From Nectonema munidae (lineage: Eukaryota; Nematomorpha; Nectonematoida; Nectonematidae): a stretch of 64,000 nucleotides of DNA. A program made the translations under genes and the position numbers. The notes below the pieces were generated by a model. That model had not been told where the DNA came from, made no database searches, and worked only from the letters and a program-made list of their open reading frames with translations. Location of the stretch: assembly GCA_030549495.1 (NCBI GenBank), contig JAUIRK010000014.1:840501-904500 (forward strand), written 5' to 3'. The stretch's first letter is position 1; every line of letters starts with the position of its first letter. Positions 25,901-37,474 of this stretch are shown here, piece after piece.

Positions 25901-28900
25901 AAATTAGGAGTATGAGTATGTGCGATTTAAAACGGATAGGCATAAATTGAAAAAAGCTTCTAAATGCTTCAGAAGAATATAGTATTTAATTGTTTTAAAC
26001 ATGTGTATGCTCGTGTCCAGTTGCATATGAGTGATGTTCTATGAATTTAAAAATCTAGATAAAGAAGTAGTGTAACAAAATTGAAATCGAAACCAATTCT
26101 ACTATTTTTTATAACTTCGTTTCTTTCGTACGTAATTTTGAAACGTAACGTATGCCAAAACTCAAGCCGACTTTTGGTAATAAACTCGTGACTCTAATTA
26201 AGGTCACGACCCTGAGGATGAAAACCTATGTCTTAGACTAAGGCGCATTAGTGTTGTTGTTTTTAAAATTATCAAGTTATAAAAAAAAATTAAAATTTAG
26301 AGAAATATTTGAACAAAATGAAAGTACAATTGTACTCTACCTGTTCTCAAGAAATCGGTGAATAATAAAAAAAAAAGGCCATGCCGATCTAATCGGTAGA
26401 ACACAAATTTTTAGTAAAGCATATTTTATTACACTAGTGAAAAATAATAATTAGTATTTTTAAGCGACTATTGCTCCTCTGATTCACAATGTTCACAATT
26501 GTTTTAAAAATCATTATTATCTTTTTTATTCTAATAATCTTCACAATCTAATTATTTATATTTATTTGCAAGCATTTATGCTTTGTGTAAAAAATCATCT
26601 AGGAAGTTATTTCAATGGAAATGGTATTCAATAGTGTTTTTTCCAGGTTTCCCGGGATTTTTTAATACATTCTTTCTCTATACTTATATCATCTATAAAT
26701 AATCAGTTTCATTAAAGAAACTTTCATACTGTTTATTTTAATTAATATTCTCTTGATCAAAATTAATCATTTGCCACAATCAAATTTCATAATTTTTACG
26801 TTTTTTAGTCTTATAAAGTATAAAGATGAATTTTAATATCCTCAAATTTTTTAAAGCAAAATTAAAAATAATAATTGATTTCCGAAAACCGAGAGTAGTA
26901 ATTTTTTCCGTTAATTCCCTGGTAAACAGAAATAAAAATTCAGGAACACTAGTATTCATCTTTTTAATTCTCCTTGTTTCACTCCATTTTCTAATATTAA
27001 TTTTGTGCGGATATTTTTTTGAGAAATTTTATAATCGTTGAAGTTTTTCTAGGTTAGGATGAAAAAAATTTAATACATTTATTAACCCATTTTTTCAGTC
27101 GTCAAATATTTGATCTTTTTATTAGAAATAATAAAAGAAAGTATTTACAATAATAATTTTTTTCTAATTGTTTAAAAATTGTCTTGAGAAACACTTGTTT
27201 TATAGCAAATTATATATTTTTAACTTTTATCTCTTCTTTTTGAAAGTTAATTATTTTAAACTTTCTAGTTAAATTTTTCCTTGCTCTAATTTTTTAAGGC
27301 TTCGGATGTTTTTACCTAGATTTCCTTGCATTACGGTTTGGCTAAAGCAGAGTTAGGGAAACTTTTTAGTATAATGGGCGAAAAATTTCAAAAATGAAGA
27401 TTCGCGGGCGAATTACATATACAAATTCTTGAACATATGTGAATATAACATCTAAAGTAGTGATGGTACGATAAATCGGGATCGCGAATCCTGTTTTTTT
27501 AAATAATTGGAATCGTATCTGAAAATTTCATTAGCACCTTCCTATACATCAGGACAGATCCTAAGTTAAGTTTACATAAGGATATATCAGTGTGCGGGCT
27601 CTATAAAAACACTTGCGGGCGCAATTTGACCTGTCGCCGGGGGTTTCACCATTTCTGCGCTAAAACATACACTTTTTTAAATGTAAAAAAGAACATAATG
27701 CATAATCACTATTTTCATTGGTTTTAATTCACACGTAAATAAGCCATCCTTAACTGAATATTTTAGACTGACCTCTTGCATTACAAAATTTTGGATTTGA
27801 TTTTTTGTTTTCAAATTATTAAATTTTTTTTACCACTTTTAGAGTGTAGTAAAGTCAATTGATGATTGCCTATCTATGGTATGTGGGGAAAAATACGCGA
27901 AATTAAAAAATCAAATTTGGAGCGAAATTGACAAAGAAATATATCTAGATAAATGTCAAATTTTTTCTTATCAGCCAAGCTCTTCAAGTGATCCATTTTA
28001 TGAAGATGGAATTGTTTGGTCATTCATCTACTTTTTTTTTAATGCAAAGATGAAACGCTTTATTTTCTTTTCTTGTCAAGCTTTAAGGTATTTTCTTTCA
28101 AAAATCTTAAATTTATATTAAATTTTGGACATATTTATAATATCAGATGAGACATTGCCCAATTATTTGAATTTAGTATAGTCTTTAAGAATAGAAAACA
28201 ATTGGTGAATATATATTTATTTTTGTTTTGTTCAGAAAATTGAAGAGTTGTTTATTCATGCATTACACGTTTCTAATTGTGATATTACTTAGATGCATTT
28301 CAAATTTTCCCCCACTCTGACAAAGATAACTTTTATTACACTTATTTATTGGGAGTTTATAGCTTTTAGTTGACTCAACTAAAAGTTTGATAAAAGATAA
28401 AAAAAATCTTTTAATTTGCTAAATAAGAGTTATGGCTGTAAATAGAGAATAAGTTTCTTTTTCAAATTATTAATTTGGTATTAAATTTCAGTATTAGAAA
28501 ATTAAAATTTAATTTTTATTATTTTGAATAAATAAGCCAAAATATACAAATAAAAACTTATAAAACTTATTTATGACAGTAAATTCAATTGCTATTTTAG
28601 TATGTAAAAATTACCTTTACTTAAACTATTTTTCCTAATATGTTTTAAAATTCTAAATCAAACAATATAAAAGAAGTCCTTTTAAAACAAGATTATAATT
28701 GAATTTGGATGTCAATAAAAACCTAACTATGCCAAAGTTTAGTACGATACATTTTCTTGGTTTAATTTGTATTGTTTTTTGCTAAAATATAAAGTTAAAA
28801 GTAGGATGCTGTGTTTCATCTAAAAGGCACATTTGAACCACTTCCGTTGAACTATGGGCTAATTCCAAGCCAAGATCTTCTAGTATCGGACCCAGGCATC

Positions 28901-29386
28901 TAGAAAACCCTTACCCAAACCCAATAATATAATATGAAGTACGCATTTTGGCTCCAATATACTTTTGACTCAATTTCCTTTGAATTTTAAAAGAGTGTTT
29001 TGGATTTAATGAAGGTATGGTTGGAGTAAAAATTATGTAATTTTCAAAAGTGAATTTATATACAAACACGTATTTGTATTAAAATTCATAAACTGTTTAA
29101 ATCTTAATTTGAAAAAGTGTTTATGAATTCAAAAATTTCCTGTCTACGTTTTAAAACATTTTTATAGTGTATTGTTAAAATAAAAATCTAGCTTTTATTT
29201 TTATGTTTCCATTTTTTTCAGCTGTTATTTTGACGCTATTTTATTTATTTGTAATTCTAAGTGTTTTTAAGTATGATAGTTGTAGTTATTGGTAAAATAA
29301 GATATCGTTTATATAAGTTTTTTTATTTTAGTTCTCAAAGTCTAATAACTGAAGATTACGACGATCTTTTCGCGAATGAACTTTAA
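19925..29386 (+). CDS. MAF1: MAF1, repressor of RNA polymerase III transcription
   Basis: MAF1 is the conserved, phosphorylation-controlled repressor that binds RNA polymerase III and shuts down tRNA and 5S synthesis under stress. Five exons: 19925-20007, 20061-20210, 24388-24541, 27843-28087 and 29332-29386 (stop TAA). All have GT-AG borders and the phases agree, giving 687 nt or 228 residues (human about 256). Family motifs in order: start MKFLENANLGALSS (cf. MKLLENSSFEAINS), GRIECYSCKM (A box); TLFNLTLLLNTVFPDYDFS, EEFTFEPSL (B box); WSEIDKEIYLDKCQIFSYQP, DPFYEDGIVWSFIYFFFNAK and KRFIFFSC (C box). The tail is short and acidic (TEDYDDLFANEL). The loop between A and B boxes is shorter than in vertebrates. 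Intron 1 is 53 bp; introns 2 and 3 (4.2 and 3.3 kb) hold transposons. The frame looks intact, so the gene is probably functional. Confidence 0.95.
20532..20648. mobile_element. TTAA-type piggyBac MITE
   Basis: The element is 117 bp and is preceded by TTAA (20528-20531). The left end is CCCTTTTGAGGACCAGAA; the right end, ACTGATCCTGAAAGG, is followed by TTTAAA. Inner motifs AGTCTGCTTTTTTCATCG and AAGCAGACGATTG are the family signature TCGTCTGCTTT in both orientations. Confidence 0.65.
20677..20803. mobile_element. TTAA-type piggyBac MITE
   Basis: The element is 127 bp. Ends are CCCTTTCGTGACCA and (reverse complement of right) CCCTTTAGTGACCA, followed by TTAA at 20804-20807 and preceded by TTTAAA. 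It carries TTCGTCTGCTTTTTCAAATA and TCTTCTGCTTTTTAATAAAT. The same subfamily occurs in inverse orientation at 4925-5042. Confidence 0.7.
21665..23290 (+). mobile_element. Relic of an orphan multi-copy arthropod protein family
   Basis: Broken reading frames match in order a family I know only as multi-copy uncharacterised arthropod proteins. EEKLDKLFDISAST and CTCPPKKKVPVEER are followed by LKDQRT (family LxDQRT), a decayed ASLANAL segment, and KILICIGVRRRKKRTYSTH. SVNTGCKSVLLP and IGCSLHQNKLPFRSIFKYFD (family CxLHxNELPLRHLF) come last. The copy number in arthropods and the decay here suggest a mobile element, but I cannot assign a superfamily. At least four frame breaks are present and ends were not found. 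It lies in MAF1 intron 2, same strand. Confidence 0.55.
23505..23785. repeat. GACTCC/GGAGTC-rich dispersed repeat
   Basis: The stretch contains ACTCCGACTGC, GTGACTCGGACTTGGACTCC and ACCGACTCCCACTCC. Related GGAGTC/GTCGG-rich sequence occurs inverted at 24755-24985 and as fragments near 31250, 46375 and 52550. Ends and class are unclear. Confidence 0.4.
24755..24985. repeat. GGAGTC-rich dispersed repeat, inverted relative to 23505
   Basis: It contains CCGAGTCGATGGC, CTCGAAGTCGGG, GGGTCGGAGTGGG and TTGGAGTCGTAT, the opposite strand of the repeat at 23505-23785. It lies in MAF1 intron 3. No terminal repeats were resolved. Confidence 0.4.
25036..25165. mobile_element. TTAA-type piggyBac MITE, complete
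   Basis: This 130-bp element is flanked on both sides by TTAA (25032-25035 and 25166-25169). Ends are CCCATTTACGGCC and (reverse complement of right) CCCATTTAAGACC. It holds an inner palindrome ATGTTCCTATTTTGGAACAT and three copies of the family motif (TCGTCTGCTTTTTTC, ATCGTCTGCGTTTTT, ATCGTCTGCTTTGC). It is the best-preserved short copy in the window. Confidence 0.85.
25350..25525. repeat. C-rich microsatellite and possible MITE
   Basis: A 12-base C run sits at 25489-25500 in a G/C-rich stretch (CAGCCCCTTCGCTAGACTTC ... AACGGGGCTGCCTGGGG). The flanks are roughly complementary (AGCCCC against GGGGCT), which suggests a small inverted-repeat element. The class is unknown. Confidence 0.3.
27348..27657. 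mobile_element. hAT MITE in MAF1 intron 3
   Basis: The element is 310 bp, with ends CAGAGTTAGGGAAACTTTTT and (reverse complement of right) CAGAAATGGTGAAACCCCCG. The flanking octamers GGCTAAAG (27340-27347) and CGCTAAAA (27658-27665) share six central bases, consistent with a decayed 8-bp hAT duplication. Inner GCGGGCGAATTAC and TTGCGGGCGCAATT are the G-rich subterminal repeats usual in such elements. It ends 185 bp before MAF1 exon 4. Confidence 0.65.
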
Positions 29387-29685
29387 TATTGAATACCTAC
29401 AATTTTTAATGCTAAAAATTCATTTTATCCAAAATTTTCCACCTATCTATACGTTCTCGAGAGATATTAAAATTTCCATATGGTTTATTTCTCTCTTTTG
29501 GTATTTATATAACATGATCTCATGAGGAATTACATTATATATTAATTTAAAAGTTTGAAATTGGAATATGTAATTTTGTGTATCAATAGTTTAATTATAT
29601 TTATTTTAAAAAAAAATTTTAATGTCTGTATTTTATTGTGCAAAGTATATTTTCTTGTCTTTATTTAAAAAAATTAATTTATTTC

Positions 29686-29691
29686 AATAAA
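29686..29691 (+). terminator. Polyadenylation signal of MAF1
   Basis: An AATAAA hexamer lies 300 bp after the MAF1 stop codon, with T-rich sequence downstream (29699-29720). It is the only clear hexamer in a good position before the hAT element that starts at 29813. Confidence 0.45.
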
Positions 29692-29812
29692 ATTATCTTA
29701 TTTTTTTCTCTATTTTTATTTTGATAATTACATTCTATCATCAAATATCAGTATGATTTTAAACATGCAATGCAATGGTTAAGGAACGACAAGATCATAT
29801 TGTTTAGCTAAA

Positions 29813-30926
29813 CATGCATGGGCAACCTTTGTTTACTTGTGTGCCAGATTATGCTTTCCAAGACTGGCTGCGGGCCAGGAGCCCTAATTATAGATTTACA
29901 AAGTATGTATGCATACATAGTTATACTTATTATATACTATACATATAAACATTTATTAAACTACTGATTTTTATCAATATGATTTTACATATTGATTGTT
30001 TACTTTTAATAGAAAGGTTCAGGAAGAAAAATAGTAAAAGTTAAAAATATTTATTTAAATATTTTTTTGAAACACATAGTTTAGTAGAATTATTATTACA
30101 TATGAGAAAAATTATTTACTGAAACACTTTTTTTTATTAATCTTCTAACAAACCTCATTCTAATGCGAAATTTGGAATTGGTGTTTATTTACCAGTGTCT
30201 CAATGTTTGGTGAAATGCTGGAGGCGGCTACTCTTAGGTTATTTTCAAGGTGATTGTCCGTCAGCCTTGATCTTGTTTTTGATTTTATATATTTCATTTT
30301 CGTAAACAGCTGCTCGCATATATAAGAACTCGCGAATAGTGACATTTTTTTCTTGCAAAATCTGTAATCCTGTGGAAAGCTTCTTTAGGTAGATTTTTTT
30401 TAAAACTCCAGTAATGAATAATCTCTTATTTTTCGTCTCAAATCTTCATTTCCTTTAAGTTCAATCAATTCCACCTGCAGTTTCTCTGGAGCTTCCTCAA
30501 TATTCATATCAAATGGTGAAAAGAAAACACGGAGATTTGTTTCTTTTGAACTGAAATCTTGACTTATGAATTCTTTGTGAATTGATATAAGCTCATCAGC
30601 ATAGGAAGTGCAGTATGCTTTGCACAAATGTAGGGAAATGGAAAGTATTACCATTTCTCAGCTGTTTTTCCCACAGTTGAATTTTGTTTTGAAATGTTCG
30701 GATATGAGTGTACAACTGAGGAACAAATTGTCCCTTTCCTTGCAATTTTGAATTTAAGCCATTCAGATATGAAGTAAAGACAACAAGAAAAGCAATAAAA
30801 ATAATATTTTTTATTAATTTAAATCGACTTTTATTATACTGGAACGGACTCAAAAGTCTCCGCGGGCCGGATGAAAAGCCTTCGTAGGCCGGATTTGGCC
30901 CGCGGGCCGTAGGTTGTCCATGCATG
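29813..30926 (-). mobile_element. hAT element with both ends, internally deleted
   Basis: Ends are CATGCATGGGCAACC and (reverse complement of right) CATGCATGGACAACC, flanked by AGCTAAA at 29806-29812 and 30927-30933, an apparent target duplication. On the minus strand three open stretches give the C-terminal half of a ZBED/GTF2IRD2-like hAT transposase. They are FTSYLNGLNSKLQGKGQF with FQNKIQLWEKQLRNGNTFHF (about 30660-30800), FSPFDMNIEEAPEKLQVELI (30400-30560) and SYICEQLFTKMKYIKSKTRS with RLTDNHLENNLRVA (30160-30345). The N-terminal half is absent, and at least one frame change separates the first two pieces. It is not capable of moving itself. Confidence 0.8.
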
Positions 30927-30939
30927 AGCTAAAACAATC

Positions 30940-32600
30940 TCTCTCTAAATAAAGCACTAACTTAAAAAAGGGCTTGATTAATTTTTTGAATAATAACCTA
31001 AGTGCTTTTGCACCCAAAAGTAAATTGTAACTTAGTTTTGTGCAATAAGTGTAAAAAATCAATTCCTAAAAGATCGCCTGACATTAAAATAGCATTTATA
31101 ATGCTAAAATTTTTGGTTGTAAACTGTATTGACATATGAGCTCAAGATTATTAGGCAGGGGACGAAAACTTTTATTCATAGTCAAGAAGTTAGAGTTGCT
31201 TAGGGGCAAGGCTTACTAGCCAGAAAAAAATTGTCTGGCTTCGGAGCAGAAATATTTTCGTGTCTTACTCCGACTGCTTCAACTTTTTTTTTATTAATTA
31301 TAAAAAATTATTGTAGCTATACTACTTGTATAATATATATCTACCTAATTGCTTTATTATAAGTTTACATTTAATAGGGACAAACCAAATTTGGATTTTC
31401 TTATACTTTAATATTGGGCAGTTGAAAACGAAAGTAAGAAAAATTTCATGAAAAAGAACTGCATATTTTAAATAATTAAGATTTTTAATATTACGAGAAC
31501 ATGATATCACATAAAATTCAATTATAAATTAGCAGCTAAATTATAATTCATTTTTGTAAAGAAATGATATACCTAAATTAAAAAATTAACGTTTAGCATA
31601 AAACCTTATTCCATTTCTTGTATTAAAAAATGAGAACTTAGCAAATCTTTGTAGCATTATCATATAACATCTATTGTAAAAATACTGAAACAAAGTTCCT
31701 GGGGAGGGGGTTAATTTTGATTTTTAATTGATTTTAATTAAATTTTGATTTATTGCTTTTATAATCCCCTATAGAACGGTTATCTGTCTATGTTATCATA
31801 TATCTGTGTATGTTTGCAAAAAATTAAACTAAATGAGAATGAACCATGAAGACAATTGAATAAAACTACACACATTTAACGATTGGACAAAACAAGGTTA
31901 TGTAAGCCGGTGAATTTTATCAATGTCTCGCAAACAATATTTTAGAACTAACTATAGTGAAATGAAATGGAACATTTTACGATTCAAAAATGCTTAAGTG
32001 CCTCTAGATTTCCAAGTAAGCATATCATGGGGATAAAATATGTTATATCTAGTAAATTCTTTAAACATTTCTCTGTTTAAATTCAAATAGAATTCAATAA
32101 AAATAAATAACTTTGAAGTCCCCTAATCTACTAATACCATATGGAAATTCTTTTCTATTGAGTTTCCCATTATTTGTTTGATGAAGTTTTCCAAAAAAAC
32201 TCTCTTTTTTTAATTATTCTAGTTACTTACAAATATTGTAATATTATTTTTCATTTAATTGTTTTGATTTAACTCTTTTTTGAATCTTAATAGTTGTTAA
32301 GTGGCAGACCATTCGATAGGGGTGAGAAGAGTGGAGGGAGAGGCTATGATCATTTACTTAAAATTTATATTTGTGTAACGCCTCTCCTTTTTCATAAGAA
32401 AAAAGTCTATATTTTTTTGTTCTTCAAGCTTAATTTTTAAAATAGCTATTTTTTTATTTGAAACTTGCAAAAAAGAATAGATAAATCTATATTTTTTGTA
32501 ACAATGAGAAAAAAGAATCTGTGTGGCTTTGTGAAGCCTGTATGAAGAAAAATGATAAAGTATGAACATTGCAAAAAATGGTTGGGCAATAATTGACATA
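30940..32600. other. Intergenic AT-rich sequence
   Basis: I see no gene. A GGAGTC-like fragment (TTACTCCGACTGC at about 31265) belongs to the dispersed repeat at 23505. Short open stretches here have no family resemblance and are rich in Phe, Lys and Tyr codons, as expected by chance in AT-rich DNA. Confidence 0.5.
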
Positions 32601-32629
32601 GTTTTACCTCAGATTCATTCAAGATTATT

Positions 32630-33838
32630 GATAGTTATAGCTCATCGTGGCAAAGGTGGCATTGTATTTCGTGTAGGAATTCAGATAGTTCTATTTTAGA
32701 TCTAAAAAAGGTAAATCAACAAGGGTCTATTGTTAATGGTCTATGCAAAAGTGCCGAAATTAAAAGTAAAGAAGTGTGTAATGCTGAGTCACAAAATTAA
32801 TGTGGATAATAATTTAGATGATTCTTTTAAAATCTAAATCAAAAGAATTTGAAAGTCGAACCTATGCTTCTGTTGTCGAAGGAACACCAATAAAAATGTT
32901 CTTTACCTGAAGGTAAAAGATGATAAAAATCTACCTGTATAAATAGAAAAAACATTATCTACAGTAAAAGTTAATTCATTTAAATCTTCCAAAAATGTTT
33001 TCAATGTTAATTTTCCAGATTCCAAAATTTAGATAAGGTAGAAAATTTACTCAAAGATGCCTCCTTCCAAGTACGTAAAAGAAAACTTTTACTTCCAAAA
33101 TTCTCATTTGTTTTGGAGAATTATATTAAAGATGAAGTTATTATTGATAAATTTTGAAAAAAAATGAAGAAATACAAAAATTAGTTACAGAGGATGACGT
33201 TTTAGAGTTCCTTTTCTCAAAAGATATCAGTTATTAAAGTCTCTCCTAAAGCATATAATTTTGTTAAACAATCTGGTTTCACAATCTTTTCATGATGAAA
33301 AAATTGAATGTAAGAAGTTTTTTCTCTTACATTCAGCGTGATAAATGTTTCTTATTTGGTCACACTATTTCATAATGCATCAAAGATGCTGTTTGTAAAT
33401 ATTGTTCTGAAAAGCATGAATCACAAAGCTTCCTTTAAAAATTATCAACTGAAGTATAAATGTTATAATTGCAAGTTTCATTTTAAAAATGATTTTTAAC
33501 ACTGTGATATGGATTACTCTTGTCCCTGTGTTAGAAAAGAACTCGAGCCTGTTAAAGCATCACAAGCTTTGATTCTGATGGAGAATATTAAAAATTTTAT
33601 TTTCACAAAGCATTCATTTTAATATTGATACAATTGATAATTTCATTCAAACCTCAAATTCTTTCACTTTAGATTCACCATGCTTTAACTTATATAATTA
33701 TAATTTTCTGAGTTTAAATATTCAATCTCTAAATAGTAAGTATGACGAGTTTTTGTCATTTTCAAATAGGGCTAATATTGTCCTGGGTATACCATTAATG
33801 GTTTTATGCCTTCAAGAAATTTGGTGAACTAATTGTAT
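32630..33838 (+). mobile_element. LINE relic: ORF1 and start of endonuclease
   Basis: Broken frames resemble the start of a non-LTR retrotransposon. A first segment contains TYASVVEGT (the TYASVV motif common in LINE ORF1). A zinc-knuckle-like KCFLFGHTIS with DAVCKYCSEKHES lies at about 33345-33425. The first residues of an apurinic-type endonuclease are at 33700-33835 (NFLSLNIQSLNSKYDEFLSF, then VLCLQEIW). Similarity stops abruptly at 33838, where another element begins, so the reverse transcriptase is missing. Several stops and frame changes are present. Confidence 0.6.
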
Positions 33839-33840
33839 AG

Positions 33841-34985
33841 ATGTTCCAGTTCCTTCAAACCAGAATGTTTGATGATATAGCACTAAGTTCTCATGATGAT
33901 GATACTTTCAGCAATGAAGACTGCGATCCTTCTTTTGAAAATCAAAGTAATGATCCTCAAGTCTTCAATAAAAGTGTAATTAATGATATAAAAAGAGATT
34001 TAGGATTGTCAAAAGAGTCAACAGAACTATTAGGTTCAAGACTCAAATCCAAAATTTTTGAAGAAAACGGTTTAGTCTATTGTAATGATTCTAAAAAATT
34101 ACTAGAAAAGTTTTGCATTAAATATGATTATAACGACTAGAGACTTTTCATTTATGCATCTAAAAAAATCTAAAAGCAATACTTCTACACGTTAAAAACA
34201 AATTTCCTTTATTAGTCATTTGGTTATTATGCAAGAATCATAAGAAAATTTTGCGCTACATTTGAATAAAATTGACTATGCAAGACACAAGTGGAGGATA
34301 TGGGGCGATTTGAAAATTTTGTTTATTTTAGGGCAGCAGCCAGGATACACTAAGTTTCAATATTTTTATGCGATTGGCATAGCAGAGCAAAGAATCTTCA
34401 TTGGACTGAGCAACTTTGGCCAAGTAGAGAATGACTTCTACCTGGAGCCAAAAATATTTTGAAAGAAAGTCTGGTAAATCGCAATGATGTTTTGTTACCG
34501 CCACTTCATATCAACTTAAAACTAATGAAGCAATTCGTAATAGCATTGCCTTTTGAGGGTCAAGCTTTCTTTTATCTGATTAAAAAGTTTCATGGACTGT
34601 CACATTCGAAAATCAAAGAGGGAGTTTTTATCGGTCCTGACAAGAAACGTGGCAAAGTTTTAAAAAAGTTGTTGAGAATTTTTAGGGGAATCATAAAAGT
34701 ATTGATTATGAACATATTGTGAAAGAGATGCTTGAAAATTATAAGAATATGGGATGTAAAATGAGTCTACTTTTACATGCTCATCTTGATCGTTTTCCTG
34801 AAAATTAAGGAAATGTAAGTGAGAAAGGTGAGAGGTTTCATCAGGATTTAAAAGAGATCGAAAGAAGGTATCAAGGAAGGTAGAATTCAAATAGGTTTCC
34901 TGGCTATTCTTGGAGGCTTAACAGAGAGACAAAAAGGCAATACCACAAGCGACAATGCCATCGTCGTAGCTTTCATTACAAAAAA
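33841..34985 (+). mobile_element. Broken copy of the CACTG-element transposase-like protein
   Basis: Three open pieces match the protein at 47382-48994 in order: SVINDIKRDLGLSKESTELL and GSRLKSK (33841-34140), WGDLKILFILGQQPGYTKFQ (34262-34462), and LLPPLHINLKLMKQFVIALP with HSKIKEGVFIGP (34459-34722). A further segment, MSLLLHAHLDRFPEN and ERFHQDLKEIERRYQG, lies at about 34760-34880. It lacks the N-terminal zinc motifs and the WRLYIDSS segment is eroded. It abuts the LINE relic at its 5' side. Ends are not certain; CCTGTG followed by TTA at about 35242-35250 resembles the end of the intact element. Confidence 0.7.
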
Positions 34986-34989
34986 ATAT

Positions 34990-36389
34990 AGAATTAATTC
35001 ACTTTTTTTTTCTAAGAACTGTTTTCTTTCAATTTTTAACTTCAATTTATATATTTTTTTTCGTTTCTTAATAAAAAAAATTAAGTATTTCAGATTTTTT
35101 TAATTTTGTTTTTATGTTTAAGGGTATTACGGTTTGAAATTGTTACAAAAATCATTAATATTTTCAAAATATGCGCACAAAAATCATATAAAATCAAATA
35201 AGGTTGTAAAAATAACTTGTAAAATTTTTAATTTTACAGGCCTGTGTTATGAGCAACTTATCCTACTTTTTTATATTTGCACTTAATAACTATTAAATTT
35301 TTTTTATTATATTTCTCAATTCATTCAATTCTTGTTATCATTTTTAAAAATTTTTTTTTCTAAATTTCTGCCAATTAAATCCTAGATGAGTTGAATCGCA
35401 AAGAACATTTATATTAATGGTGAGAAATTTTCTCGATTTTACAGTAGTGTAACATTTAAATTATTTTTCATCATATTTTTGAACTAAAATCTTTTCCTAT
35501 CATAATCTATCTACATGCGTACTTAACAGAAATGCTTAAGCTACTATTAACAATATTTAAAGTAGTTTTAAAATTTTAGTTTAGTTATACTAAGAAATGA
35601 AAAATTTTAATGTGAACAACGCTGGTGAGTTTATGAAAGATATACTCTCGAATATTTTTATATTACATACAAAATCTAAATTTTAAAACAATTCTAGAAT
35701 TGACCTGAAACGGTACAATATTTAAAAGCAAATGTTTTGTATAATTTGATATAACCTTAAAAAGTGCATTAATTATAAAGCGCATTAAATTTTTTTTTAT
35801 TACATTCTCAAATTATTTAGATATATTATGTAAAATTAAAGACTTCACAATTTTGATTTTTTTTTGTTTTATTCACTTTAAATATTTTACTTTTAACAAA
35901 GGTAATATCTGTCTAAACGACTTAAGATTTCTGACGTCATTATAGAGATGTTTTCATAAAGCAAATAGTAAAGTTAATATCAAAAGCCATAAACTAATAT
36001 CATCTACTAAAAGGAAATAAAACACAAAAAAAAAATAATTCAAAATAAATTAAATATCTTTCGTTATGAATCTAAATTTATTTGTTTCAATTTAGAAAAA
36101 GGATATTGTTTAACGCTTTGATAAGCATACTTTCTTCATCTAGTTTCTAGAGAGATTTCTAGATTTTCTAGAAAGGTTCTAGTAGAATAAAGCATTATAA
36201 TGTACTGAAATATTTTGATCGATTTCATACTCATATTTTTCAACTCATATTTTTTTTAAAGAATTTCATTATCATACTCATTTCTACTGAATTGTATGAT
36301 TTTTCAATCCACTTTTACATTTAGGCTATTTAGAGAGTCGTTTTTTAAAACATTTACATCATTTTCATTTTTAAGTTGAGTACATGCTC
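34990..36389. other. Intergenic AT-rich sequence
   Basis: Apart from the possible end of the preceding element, I see only AT-rich sequence. A run of overlapping TCTAGA/TTTCTAGA words at 36143-36182 forms a local palindromic cluster. Confidence 0.5.
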
Positions 36390-36785
36390 TTAACCCTATT
36401 AGTGCTGGCGGGCGTAAAACGCCCCCTTCACTAAAAAACGAATTGTGCAAAATTGGCTTAATCATATCCCTTCAAAATATGTGACTTTTCCTAAAATCGC
36501 TAGCTGCATCTTTTGATACCATTTTCATGGTAGTTGAATGACCCTTTCATGTCCAAAACTGTCAATCAAAATCAAAAATTAAAATTTTTCAGCAAGATTT
36601 TGACATTATCTGTAGTTAACCTCATAACTTAGGATCCATATTATATACTACCTTGAAAATTTATAATTATATACAGTTTGGAACGCATAACACTTTATAT
36701 ATTTAATTTTTTCAATAATCATGGCTACTTTTTAGAAAATGTCAATCAAAATTTTGTTTAATGAGAAATATATTTAATAAAATAT

Positions 36786-37474
36786 TCCTTCAAATTTTAC
36801 ATAAAATATATGTTTTTATACTAAGTCGACCGTGCTGGTTTCATTTCTGGACTCATTTTTTCATTTAGGATTTGAAAATACCTATAAGTGTTAATCAAAT
36901 TTGCGGTTTAACTCTAAAAATTGTCTCCAAAAACATTCCTTCAAATTTTACATAAAATATATGTTTTATACAAAATCGGCCATGCTTGTTTCTTTTCTGG
37001 AGTCATTTTTTACATTTAGGATGTGAAAATACCTATAAGTGTTAATCAATTTTGCGGTTTACTTCTAAAAAATTTCTCCAAAAACATCTATTCTAATTTT
37101 ACAATGAGATATATGTTTTTATACCAAATCGTTTATGCTAGTTACATTTCTGGGCTCAGTTTTTGCTTTTTGAAAATATCTTCAAGCATCAATAAAATAT
37201 GCGGTTGAAATTTAAAAACTGTTTTCAGATATATCTCAAATTTTATATGAAATATATATTTTTATACCAAATCAACCATGCTAGTTTCATTTATGGACTC
37301 AATTTTTACAGTTTGGATTTGAATAACTATAAGTATCAATCAAATTTGCGTTTAGTTCTAAAATTTGTTTTCAAAAGTATTGATTCAAATTTTACATTAA
37401 ATACATGTTTTTATAGCAAATAGATCATGCTGGTTTCATTTCTGGACGAAGTTTTTGCATACGCATGCTTAAAT
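36786..37474. repeat. Older tandem array, about 150-bp units
   Basis: Five diverged units begin near 36786, 36940, 37090, 37235 and 37384. Each carries TTTTACATAAAATATATG, TTTTTATAC, CATGCTGGTTTCATTTCTGG, GAAAATACCTATAAGTGTTA and TTGCGGTTTA in that order. Units differ by substitutions and small gaps. The last one grades into the younger array. Confidence 0.8.

Noticed and set aside
26826-27041. 71-codon hydrophobic open stretch in MAF1 intron 3
   Set aside because: It is AT-rich, short, has no recognised domain and no splice context, so chance is the best explanation.
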